Below the pieces are notes generated by a model. That model was not told the DNA's origin and did no database searches. It was given only the letters and a program-made list of their open reading frames with translations. Source: Acidimicrobiia bacterium (lineage in GTDB: Bacteria; Acidobacteriota; Vicinamibacteria; Vicinamibacterales; CAVVIG01). From it: a DNA stretch of 64,000 nucleotides. Below are positions 1 to 7,538 of the stretch, piece by piece (positions within the stretch are counted from its first letter, which is position 1; each line of letters opens with the position of its first letter). A program made the position numbers and the translations under genes. The DNA lies in contig VFZL01000008.1 in NCBI GenBank assembly GCA_016871175.1, forward strand, positions 62,001 to 126,000, written 5' to 3'.

Positions 1-444
1 GATCTCTACGGCTGCCTCTATCTCGCCGACCGCCCGTTGTCCTGCATTGTCGAGCAGTTCGCGCCGTTTCGCGGGCAGCGGCTCATCGCGTCGATGCTGC
101 AACGGCGTGGACTGCCACTGGCCTTGGGGTCGGTCGAGATCGCGGATACCGTCGCGCTCATCGACCTCGACGATCCCCGTCAGCTCAGTCGCGAGCGCCT
201 GCGCCCATCCCTCGTGGCCACGCGCAATAGGGCCGTGACCCAGCCGCAGGTGCGTCTGCTGTACCACCGGCATCCCTTCGTCGGGGGACTGCGGTGGTGG
301 TCCAGCTGGGAAGGGCAGTGGATGAACGTGACGCTCTTCGACCGCGCCTCACGCGCCATGCGGCTTGCCGAGGTAGAGTTGCTCACACTCGAGCACCCGG
401 CCGTCGTCGAGGCGGCCGAGTTCTTCGGCTTTCGGCCCGCGTAG
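1..444 (+). CDS. RES-domain protein, 5' partial
   Basis: The reading frame is open from base 1 to the TAG at 442-444, so the start lies outside the window. The first visible residues, DLYGCLYLADRPLSCIVEQF, match the opening of the RES domain (R-E-S family, PF08808), and a later stretch has the expected 'LVATRNRAVTQPQ' and 'SSWEG' positions. Known RES proteins are toxins that degrade NAD+, usually paired with an upstream Xre/ParS-like antitoxin. Any antitoxin here would lie beyond the left edge. The 147 visible residues cover most of the domain. A non-toxin RES-domain role is possible, because nothing of the partner can be seen. Confidence 0.7.
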   Translation, partial: DLYGCLYLADRPLSCIVEQFAPFRGQRLIASMLQRRGLPLALGSVEIADTVALIDLDDPRQLSRERLRPSLVATRNRAVTQPQVRLLYHRHPFVGGLRWWSSWEGQWMNVTLFDRASRAMRLAEVELLTLEHPAVVEAAEFFGFRPA

Positions 445-495
445 GTCTGGCGCACCCTGCCAGCGCAGCTGCGCGCTGCAGCGGAGCAGGTGGCC

Positions 496-960
496 CTACA
501 TGCCACAACAGACCCACTCGCCCTTCCAGTGCGACGCGTAGATCTGGCCGTCCTGGTCGACGAAGAAGAGTCGGTACACCGGCCATGCCGCGCCCACCCC
601 CGCCGCATACACGGGGCGCGCACCCAGACCGTTCAGAATCTCGGCGGCGAGCTGCGGACCGGTGGTCGGTGTGGGCCGCGGACTTGCCGGCGCCGACGTC
701 CCAGCTTCGCCGGCGGGTAGGTACACGATGACGTGTCCGCCTTTGCCGTCGGCATACACCGACCTAGGAGGGCCCCAGGTGGTCAGCAACTGGGCGAGGG
801 GGCGTCCCTCCCAGTCTCGCATCAGCCGGTCGAACTGCCGGGCGGCGCATCCGGCGAAGAGGCCAACGGCCAGAAGGATGAGGACAAACCCTGGAGGGAG
901 CGCGCGAGTCGGAGACCGCGTTGGCACGAGGGAATGATAGTCAGACCGCCGTGAGGCCAT
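496..960 (-). CDS. Hypothetical lipoprotein
   Basis: A hydrophobic segment (FVLILLAVGLFAGC) ends in a good lipobox, LFAG-C, so the product is probably a lipid-anchored periplasmic or outer-membrane protein. The mature part begins AARQFDRLMRDWEG and contains 'LLTTWGPP', a pattern often seen in small lipoproteins that couple a Gly-Pro turn to a beta domain. The C-terminus is cysteine-bearing (WVCCGM). The start is uncertain: ATG at 960 is used here, GTG at 996 adds 12 residues, and GTG at 927 would give a more typical 27-residue signal. I do not recognise a named family. It is convergent with the RES gene. Confidence 0.6.
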   Translation of the reverse strand: MASRRSDYHSLVPTRSPTRALPPGFVLILLAVGLFAGCAARQFDRLMRDWEGRPLAQLLTTWGPPRSVYADGKGGHVIVYLPAGEAGTSAPASPRPTPTTGPQLAAEILNGLGARPVYAAGVGAAWPVYRLFFVDQDGQIYASHWKGEWVCCGM

Positions 961-1034
961 CTGACGCCGACCAGCATCTATGACAGAAGACGTCACCTCT
1001 CATCGGCGATAAAGCACCCAGCAGGGAGGCGCGA

Positions 1035-1499
1035 ATGAGCGGTCCAACGGGTGTTGCCAGTGAGTCGAAGAGCCTGTTCAGGCGTTCGGTGGCCGTGTCG
1101 ATCACCATCAAGGCCAAATCCGAACGAGTGTGGGGACTGCTGACCAACGCCGCGGACATCCCGCGCTGGAATTCTACAGTCTCAAGCGTCGAAGGTCGCA
1201 TCGCGCCCGGGGAGCGCATCAAGCTCAAGGCACCGATCTCCAGTCGCACGTTCAACCTCACCGTCGAGACGGTCGAGCCGCCCACTCGGCTGGTCTGGAG
1301 CGACGGGTCGGCCGTGTTCCGAGGCGTCAGGGCCTACACATTGGCCCCCAATCACGACGGCTCGACGACCTTCGCGATGGAGGAGACCTTCACCGGATTC
1401 ATGCTGCCGCTCATCGGGCTGTCGTTGCCGGACTTCAAGCCGGTCTTCGAGCAGTACGCCGCCGATCTCAAGCGCGAAGCCGAGCGGACAAGCCACTAG
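1035..1499 (+). CDS. SRPBCC (START-like) family protein
   Basis: The 154-residue product has the layout of the SRPBCC/polyketide-cyclase fold: an early strand (SVAVSITIKAKSERVWGLL), the 'ADIPRWN' helix, 'FNLTVETVEPPTRLVWSDG', a long central sheet, and a C-terminal helix (FKPVFEQYAADLKREAE) that closes the ligand cavity. Family members bind hydrophobic ligands or act as cyclases, but the sequence does not show the ligand. It has no signal peptide and is expected to be cytosolic. It is convergent with the sulfatase-like gene, whose stop lies 2 bases downstream. Confidence 0.75.
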   Translation: MSGPTGVASESKSLFRRSVAVSITIKAKSERVWGLLTNAADIPRWNSTVSSVEGRIAPGERIKLKAPISSRTFNLTVETVEPPTRLVWSDGSAVFRGVRAYTLAPNHDGSTTFAMEETFTGFMLPLIGLSLPDFKPVFEQYAADLKREAERTSH

Positions 1500-1500
1500 C

Positions 1501-2970
1501 TCAGTTGCAGCTTGCGACCAGATCTTTCAGCAGTTGCTCCCCGGCGATGGGGGTCGTCACGTCGCGCCGCTCGACCTGGCCGGCACGCTCCACCAGAAAC
1601 GGCACGTGACGGACGTCTGTTTCCCTCCCTCCGCCACGGAATCCGTGATCTGAAAAGAACGCTATCGTCGTGTCGGCAAAGCTCTCCTCGCGAGTCATGC
1701 GGTCCACGATCTCGCCGAACACGCGGTCCGCATAGCGCAGCTGATTCGCATAAGCGGAATCCGGTCGTTGTACGAACGGATCCCGAGGCGGCTCGAATCC
1801 TCGCTTCGTGAACACGAACGGGAGATGCGGAATGCTGACGTGCACGAACTGGAACCTTGCACCGGGTTCGCGTGGCCGCGCGAGCTCCCGAAGGGTGGCG
1901 TCTACGATGGCCCGCTGATGCCGGCCGAAGGCCCATCCCTTCAAGATCCCGAGTGGGAACTGGCGCGGCCAGAGAATCACGGTCGTGAGCACCGGATCGA
2001 ACAACGCATCAAATGCCGATCCCGACTGCTGGAGGGTTGCGCGATTGTAGAAACTGAAGGAACGGCACATGTCTGCCGTCGAGCCCACGAGTGAGCAATC
2101 CGCGATGTAGTAGCCGATCACCTCCGGCGACAGCCCGGTGCGGCGTGCGGTTGGCAGCAACGCATCGGGCTGTGTGACGTCCAACACGCTGTGCTGCCCG
2201 TGGTTCAGGGCGAGCAGGACCTGCCGATGCGCAACGACGGCATCGAAGGTGCGCCCGGCGAGGTAGCCAGGAATCGCATCGATTGTCTCGGGGCCCGGCG
2301 AGCGCACGGCGTGGTAGTGCGTGGCCCTCGCGCCGAATCGGCGAAGGTTCGGGAGGTCCGGGCGGATCTCGGATCCCTCGTAAAGATACGCGTACGAGAA
2401 CTCGTCGAACAGGAGGGCCAGCACCGACGCGCAGCCGCTGCTCCCTGTCACCGGCGTGGCGCCCTGCGTGGTGATCGGTGTGGTTGGCCCGAAGACGCTT
2501 CGCGCGAGAGTGAGGGTCACCACGATCGCAATAGGTGACAGGACCCCCCCCAGCAGGCGTTCGAGCCCTGTTCTCATCGCGCGCGGCCAGACGAGGAAGG
2601 CGGTGGCGAGGGATCCGGCCGTGACCGCCACGAGGCCGTAGCGGGCGACCGGCAGCTCCCACAGCCTCCGAAGCGCATCCGCGAAGGGCATCTGACGCGA
2701 GACACCAGCGCCGAACGACGAAAGCGGAAGCAGCGCGACCATCAACAGCGCGATCGTTGCGGCGCGGCCCTCTCGCAGCAACGCCTGACGCAGCGCAATA
2801 CCCAACACCGCGGCCTGCAGCGTCAGCGCGGCAAGCGCCCACCATCCGTGCAACGGCTGCCACTGCAGGTAGTACGGATCGCTTGAGAGCGCGGATGCAA
2901 GCGGATAGAAGAACAGTCCCGAAAGGCCGAATCCGAGCCAGGCGGACCTGAGATCGAGCGGGGCCCTCAT
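1501..2970 (-). CDS. Membrane-bound sulfatase/LTA-synthase-like enzyme
   Basis: The N-terminal ~170 residues form about five hydrophobic segments. They are followed by an alkaline-phosphatase-superfamily domain: the first metal aspartate in LLFDEFSYAY, 'PNLRRF', a probable catalytic Thr in 'GPETIDAIPGYLAGR', a His motif in 'HVSIPHLPF' and the C-terminal metal pair in 'FFSDHGF'. The nucleophile is Thr, as in LTA synthase and phosphoethanolamine transferases; a Cys/Ser sulfatase signature is absent. A role in transferring or removing a group on an envelope polymer or glycolipid is inferred. The start is ATG at 2970, which overlaps the TGA of the upstream methyltransferase (ATGA). It is the third gene of a three-gene operon. 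Confidence 0.75.
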   Translation of the reverse strand: MRAPLDLRSAWLGFGLSGLFFYPLASALSSDPYYLQWQPLHGWWALAALTLQAAVLGIALRQALLREGRAATIALLMVALLPLSSFGAGVSRQMPFADALRRLWELPVARYGLVAVTAGSLATAFLVWPRAMRTGLERLLGGVLSPIAIVVTLTLARSVFGPTTPITTQGATPVTGSSGCASVLALLFDEFSYAYLYEGSEIRPDLPNLRRFGARATHYHAVRSPGPETIDAIPGYLAGRTFDAVVAHRQVLLALNHGQHSVLDVTQPDALLPTARRTGLSPEVIGYYIADCSLVGSTADMCRSFSFYNRATLQQSGSAFDALFDPVLTTVILWPRQFPLGILKGWAFGRHQRAIVDATLRELARPREPGARFQFVHVSIPHLPFVFTKRGFEPPRDPFVQRPDSAYANQLRYADRVFGEIVDRMTREESFADTTIAFFSDHGFRGGGRETDVRHVPFLVERAGQVERRDVTTPIAGEQLLKDLVASCN

Positions 2971-4358
2971 CGGGTGGTCAGACGATAGAGCACGCGTGCC
3001 GACGGCGCGAGCGCTACCCGTTCGTCGATCACGAAGCACCGATCGAGAGCCCGCTCGAAGCCGACTTCGTCGTAGTCATCGAAGACGTCCGCGCGCGAAC
3101 GGAGCAGGCGCTGCACCATCGGATCCGATTTCGGGACGAACTCGACGATCGCGCGTCGGCCAAGGCTCGCCAAGTACCTGGCCAGTTCCGAGAGTGGTAC
3201 GTTGTTGCCAATGGCCAGATGATGGGTGACCGCTAAGGCCAGGATCACGTCCGCTGGACCGCGAGCCGCCAAGGTCATGCGTTCCGCATTAGCCCAGCCG
3301 ATCGCGGGGCTCGGGTTCGTCAGATCGATCACGAGCGGAAGCACGCCGGCCAAGGCCGCATCTTTGCGCACGTCACGATACAGGAGGTCCGCGCACACCG
3401 CGTCAGCGTCGATGGCCACGGTTCGAGCGCCCGAGGCCGCGGCAAGCTTGCTGAAGTGTCCGACGTTCGCGCCCAGATCCCACACGACACGAGCAGCGAG
3501 ACGGTGCAACCACTCGGCGACCACACGCTGCTTGAGCGCGAAGGCGGTGTCGGCGTAGCCCTCGCGCTCCGCGTAGTAGCCCGACCAGGCACTCTGCGTC
3601 GACCAGGAAACCGCACGGGTCGCTCGTTCGAGGCTCCCGGTGAGCGCTTCGAGTCGTGAGGTCGTTGGCGTGCGGGCTGAAGGCGTCGAGTCGCCGGCGC
3701 CCGGCCTCGGGTGCGCTTGCGCCCACGCGGTTTCGGCTCGCGCGTGGAGGTGGACGTGCAAGAGCGGACCAGCACGTAGATAGGTGAAGCGTGGCAACAG
3801 GATCGAGGCCAGCCCCAGCGGGACGCCCTCGATGAACTGTCGACTGAAGCTCACCAGTCGACTGTCACGCGACGCACCGAGCACGAGCGGTGCGTAGAAG
3901 TGCCGACAGAAGTGCCGATAGGCCACCCACGGTCCACCGTCGTATGGGGCGAAGGACAGCGTGTCGATCAGAATCGGTTCACACCCCATGAACTGGACGT
4001 TGAATGCGCTGGCGTCCTTCAGCGCCATCCCGAAGCGCAGCGCGAGCGCCTGAGCCCGGAGCGTCACGAGGGCGGCGTCGCGCAACTGAGACAGGCTCCA
4101 CTCGTACGGATACGAGATCATCAGAATCTGCTCCGGGCGAAGGAAAATGGACGGTTGCGGCCCGCCGGGTTCAGGGCCCAGCTCGTCGTGTGGTACGAGC
4201 AAGCGTTCGCCGATGAGCGCGGCGTACAGTCCTGAAGACATCAGACGCTGGTAGGCCGCGACGCCTGCTGGCCTGACACATCGATGCACGACGCCGTCGC
4301 TCTGAAACACGAGTCCCGCCGGATCTCGGAACGACCCAGCGATCGGCACGTCGAGCAT
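2967..4358 (-). CDS. SAM-dependent methyltransferase, NoeA-like, with kinase-like N-terminus
   Basis: The C-terminal half is a class I methyltransferase: motif I is VVWDLGANVGHFSKLAA, followed by 'TVAIDAD' and a later 'ILALAVTHHLAI'. The N-terminal ~200 residues contain 'LKDASAFNVQF' and 'PILIDTLSF', spaced like the catalytic and metal-binding loops of aminoglycoside/choline-kinase folds; this is my inference. The overall design resembles the nodulation protein NoeA group. The substrate is unknown. A GTG at 4361 directly precedes the preferred ATG at 4358. The gene lies 8 bases after the small YIDPGSGS protein and overlaps the sulfatase-like gene, so the three are probably co-translated. Confidence 0.7.
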   Translation of the reverse strand: MLDVPIAGSFRDPAGLVFQSDGVVHRCVRPAGVAAYQRLMSSGLYAALIGERLLVPHDELGPEPGGPQPSIFLRPEQILMISYPYEWSLSQLRDAALVTLRAQALALRFGMALKDASAFNVQFMGCEPILIDTLSFAPYDGGPWVAYRHFCRHFYAPLVLGASRDSRLVSFSRQFIEGVPLGLASILLPRFTYLRAGPLLHVHLHARAETAWAQAHPRPGAGDSTPSARTPTTSRLEALTGSLERATRAVSWSTQSAWSGYYAEREGYADTAFALKQRVVAEWLHRLAARVVWDLGANVGHFSKLAAASGARTVAIDADAVCADLLYRDVRKDAALAGVLPLVIDLTNPSPAIGWANAERMTLAARGPADVILALAVTHHLAIGNNVPLSELARYLASLGRRAIVEFVPKSDPMVQRLLRSRADVFDDYDEVGFERALDRCFVIDERVALAPSARVLYRLTTR

Positions 4359-4366
4359 CACGTCAC

Positions 4367-4657
4367 TCAGGCCGATGTCGTGGGAGGTTCGTCCTGAACC
4401 TGCACCGGCCCGCGGTCGTGCGCCTCTTCCGCCGCCGGTGCGACCGGGGACGCGAAGCGGCGTCCGACGCGCTTCAACGCGCCGAGGAGACGACGGGATG
4501 TGAGCCCGATGCCAAGAATGGCGGATAGGATGGTTTGGTAGCTGAGGCTACCGGAACCAGGATCGATATACGCCAGGGCCGGCCGCTCAAAGGCCACTAG
4601 AAGGCTCAAGACGCCGAACGCGATGGGTGTGAAGCGGCCACCAGTCGGGATCGTCAC
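4367..4657 (-). CDS. Small membrane protein with AYIDPGSGS motif
   Basis: From the GTG at 4657 the product has 96 residues. A hydrophobic leader (PIAFGVLSLLVAFERPALA) resembles a signal peptide. It is followed directly by the signature AYIDPGSGSLSYQTIL and a second hydrophobic segment (ILSAILGIGL), then a basic stretch and an acidic, proline-rich tail. Proteins of this type commonly precede sulfatase-like and methyltransferase genes in envelope polysaccharide loci (general knowledge); their biochemical role is not established. It is the first gene of the operon. An upstream ATG at 4726 is in frame but adds non-hydrophobic sequence, so the GTG is preferred. Confidence 0.65.
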   Translation of the reverse strand: MTIPTGGRFTPIAFGVLSLLVAFERPALAYIDPGSGSLSYQTILSAILGIGLTSRRLLGALKRVGRRFASPVAPAAEEAHDRGPVQVQDEPPTTSA

Positions 4658-5049
4658 ATGGAAGGACTCGAGTCTCCTCGAGCTCGTACAGGGACTCAAA
4701 CGAGCGCGCATCGATGGCGTGTGCATCGAATCGATCCTCGTGGTTCGAGACGAGAGAATTCACGGCCGCGGCCTTCGTCAGTCCCCCTTCGTCTTCGCCC
4801 TACTGCCGGGGGCGCCCACTCGGCCCAGACCGGTCACGTCCGAGGGGCCAGCGGGCGAGACGGGCCTGCAAGCGTTTCAAAGGTACCGTGTGTACCATGC
4901 AGTCTTGAGGCTTTGCCCATTATTCGCCTCCCCGTTTGGGGTAGACGAGCCTGTCAGGGTCCAGTGTCAATCACGGAACCCACCGGCGACCGTGGCGGGC
5001 TTACCCGGTCCGCCCGGCCTGCACTACGCTATCGCCGATATCCACAACC
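4658..5049. other. Intergenic region, no gene seen
   Basis: About 390 bases between the start of the YIDPGSGS operon (minus) and the recognisable start of the kinase-like pseudogene (plus). It must hold the promoters of both, but I see no convincing -35/-10 pair, operator or RNA gene. The open frames that cross it lack coding character. Confidence 0.4.
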
Positions 5050-5751
5050 GTGGTGGCGGTGTCACGCCAGTTTGGAAGCGGCGGCGCGCGTGTGGGCCGA
5101 GCCGTCGCGTAGCGACTCGGATTTCAGTACGCGGACCGCGAGATTCTGGTCGAGGCCGCTCGTCGCCTTCAGGTCACGCCCGAGGATCTCGAGCCGCTCG
5201 ACGAGCATGCTGCAGGGTTCTGGGCACGCATCGGCCTGCTCTTTGCCCAGGCGGCTCCGGACACGCCTTTCATCCCGCCGACGTGGCCATCGGTGAGCGA
5301 AGCCCATCTCTTCGACATCGAGCGGCAGGTGATTGCGAAAATCGCCGAGAAGGGCAGCGCCGTCATCGTCGGCCGCGGCGCGGCGCACATCCTGGTTGGC
5401 TATGGCGAGCGTTCTCAACGAACCGGGCAGGCAGACGGCCCTGGCAGCGTGATCCGCGTGTTCCTGCACGCGCCCGTCGATGCCCGGGTCACGCTCGCCA
5501 TGGTCGAGTACGGATTCGCCGATCGCGACGCGGCGGCGGTCGTCGTGCGGGACTCCGATCGCGCGCGCGCCAGGTTCGTCCGCAGCATCACAGGCCGCGA
5601 TTGGTGCGACGCGACGCTCTACGACCTCTGTCTCGACACGCAGGCGGCTGGCCTCGATCGCTCGGTCGACCTCATCGTGGATCTGGTGCAGCGGAGGACC
5701 GCGGCACCACTGCCACCGATGAGGCCGCTGGCGTCCAGCGAATCCTCGTGA
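5050..5751 (+). pseudogene. Cytidylate-kinase-like protein, interrupted by TAG at 5110
   Basis: In one frame the sequence reads VAVSRQFGSGGARVGRAVA, a typical P-loop of the cytidylate-kinase-like family (PF13189). It then meets TAG at 5110-5112 and continues in the same frame as RLGFQYADREILVEAARR through 'GSAVIVGRGAAHIL' and 'RVFLHAP' to the stop at 5751. The homology on both sides of the TAG is continuous, so a single nonsense change (or base error) splits the gene after its ATP-binding loop. Translation from the internal ATG at 5293 would lack the P-loop and should be inactive as a kinase. The start codon (GTG 5050 or 5053) is inferred. Members of this family are uncharacterised nucleotide-kinase relatives. 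Confidence 0.75.
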
Positions 5752-5813
5752 TCGCCTGCCCTGGCGCCTTGCCCGCGTGCCGACCAGGTCGATGGGTATA
5801 ATCAGCTCCTCCG

Positions 5814-6134
5814 ATGGCGCGCATACTCATCAACCTTCGTATCCCCTCGCTCACGCTCAAGCAGGACATCGACTCACCGCGGCGCGTCGACAACAGCATG
5901 CTCAGGTTTCTGAAGACCATCGAGGTCCCGGCCCTTCCGAAGGTCGGCGACACGCTCTCGCTGACCGCCGACGCGTTGCCGCTGCCGTTCCCTTGCACGG
6001 TCAGGCGCTCCGACTGGGACGACCGCGAGAACATGTTCGTGGTGTCGTGCGCGTACGGCAAGAGCTCTATCCCCGAGGCTGACTATCGCGCGCTCGTCGG
6101 AAGTCCCGACTGGGCGTCGAAGTCCCTGTTGTGA
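5814..6134 (+). CDS. Hypothetical protein, 106 aa
   Basis: A short, soluble, proline-containing protein beginning MARILINLRIPSLTLKQDI. It has no signal peptide, membrane segment or cysteine motif, and I do not recognise the family. The alternating hydrophobic pattern ('ILINLRIPSLTL', 'CTVRRSDWDDRENMFVVSCAYG') suggests a small beta-rich domain. It starts 62 bases after the broken kinase-like gene and ends 10 bases before the propeller gene, so it may share a transcript with one of them. Confidence 0.55.
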   Translation: MARILINLRIPSLTLKQDIDSPRRVDNSMLRFLKTIEVPALPKVGDTLSLTADALPLPFPCTVRRSDWDDRENMFVVSCAYGKSSIPEADYRALVGSPDWASKSLL

Positions 6135-6144
6135 GGCCGAGATC

Positions 6145-7446
6145 ATGACTCACGCCTTCCGCCCCTGCTTGGTCCTCTCGGCGCTGATCGTCTCGATCGC
6201 ATGCACCGTGACCCCTGCCGCGGACCGCCCGGCGGACGGATCGGCCCCGCCGAGCGACACCGGAGGCGCCAGCACCGGCGTACAGGCGCCGATCTTCGAG
6301 GTCGATCCGCTCTGGCCGAAGCCGATGCCGAATCACTGGGTGCTCGGCAGCCTCGGCGGGATTGCCGTCGACGAGCAGGATCACATCTGGGTGTTGAACC
6401 GCGGATCACGTACGCTGGCCGACAACTTCAAGCAGTTGGAGAAGAATCCACCGTGGGCCCTCTGCTGCGCATCGCCGCCGGCGGTGCTCGAGTTCGATCA
6501 GGACGGGAATCTGCTGCGCAAGTGGGGCGGTCACCCCGGCGGGCCCGGCTATGAGTGGTTCGACCAGGAGCACGGCCTGGCGATCGATCAACAGGGCAAC
6601 ATCTGGCTCGGCGGCGGATCCGGCGGTGACTCGCACCTGTTGAAGTTCACCAAGGACGGCTCGTTCATCGCGCAGTACGGCAAGCGCCACGCGCACTTGA
6701 CCAGCGGGAACCCGGACGCGCCGGCGCGAGATCGCGTCTACAAGGCGAACAGTCTGGATCCCGTCAACTTCGGCCGGCCCGCGAAGGTGGTCTTCGATCC
6801 GAGTGGCGATGAAGCGTTTGTCGCTGACGGCTATCTGAATACCCGTATTGCCGTGATCGATCCGCCGACCGGAAGGATCAAGCGATTCTGGGGTGCCTAC
6901 GGCAACAAGCCAGACGACTCCGTGTTCGCGAACGTGCCCGTAACCGGCGATCAGTCGCAAACCGGCTACGACCCCGCGGCGCCGCCGGCGCAGCAGTGGC
7001 GGCACGCGGTCCACTGCGTGGCGATCAGCAAGGACGGGCTCGTGTACGTGTGCGACCGTCAAGGGAACCGCGTCCAGGTCTTCACCAAAGAGGGGAAGTT
7101 CCTCAAAGAAGGGTTCATCCTCAAGGAGACGCGCAACGCCGGTGCCGTGTGGGATATCGCGTTCTCCGCCGATCCGCAACAGACCTACATGTACGTCGGC
7201 GACGGCGAGAACGAGCTGATTCACATCCTCAAGCGCGAAACGCTCGAAGAACTCACCGCCTTCGGGGACGGTGGCCGCCAGCCGGGTCAGTTCTACGGCG
7301 TCCACGTCATCGCCACCGACTCGAAAGGCAACCTGTACACTGCGGAGACCTACGAGGGACACCGCGTCCAGAAGTTCGTCTACAAGGGCATCGGACCGGT
7401 CACGAAGAAGTATCAGGGGACCGTCTGGCCCGGAACCGCCAAGTGA
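6145..7446 (+). CDS. Secreted NHL/6-bladed beta-propeller protein
   Basis: An N-terminal signal ending near IACTVTPAAD is followed by repeated propeller blades, visible as 'GGIAVDEQDHIWVLNRG', 'HGLAIDQQGNIWLGGG', 'CVAISKDGLVYVCDRQGN' and 'HVIATDSKGNLYTAE'. The repeats resemble NHL blades such as those in peptidyl-alpha-hydroxyglycine lyase, but the catalytic residues cannot be confirmed by eye. Similar 430-residue proteins are common in soil acidobacteria. The Cys in 'SIACTV' might be a lipobox, giving a lipoprotein. A periplasmic binding or lyase role is inference. Confidence 0.75.
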   Translation: MTHAFRPCLVLSALIVSIACTVTPAADRPADGSAPPSDTGGASTGVQAPIFEVDPLWPKPMPNHWVLGSLGGIAVDEQDHIWVLNRGSRTLADNFKQLEKNPPWALCCASPPAVLEFDQDGNLLRKWGGHPGGPGYEWFDQEHGLAIDQQGNIWLGGGSGGDSHLLKFTKDGSFIAQYGKRHAHLTSGNPDAPARDRVYKANSLDPVNFGRPAKVVFDPSGDEAFVADGYLNTRIAVIDPPTGRIKRFWGAYGNKPDDSVFANVPVTGDQSQTGYDPAAPPAQQWRHAVHCVAISKDGLVYVCDRQGNRVQVFTKEGKFLKEGFILKETRNAGAVWDIAFSADPQQTYMYVGDGENELIHILKRETLEELTAFGDGGRQPGQFYGVHVIATDSKGNLYTAETYEGHRVQKFVYKGIGPVTKKYQGTVWPGTAK

Positions 7447-7538
7447 GCGTTCGGAGATCCCCCTGGCAGCGGCGCTCTCCACGCAGGGCGTGGCAGCCGC
7501 GAATGGCGTGTGCCGTCGCGTGCTAGGCTCTCCCTGAC

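Noticed and set aside
4623-5801. A 392-codon open frame crossing the small membrane protein and the kinase-like gene
   Set aside because: It is Arg/Gly/Pro-rich without domain features; the kinase-like homology is in another frame.
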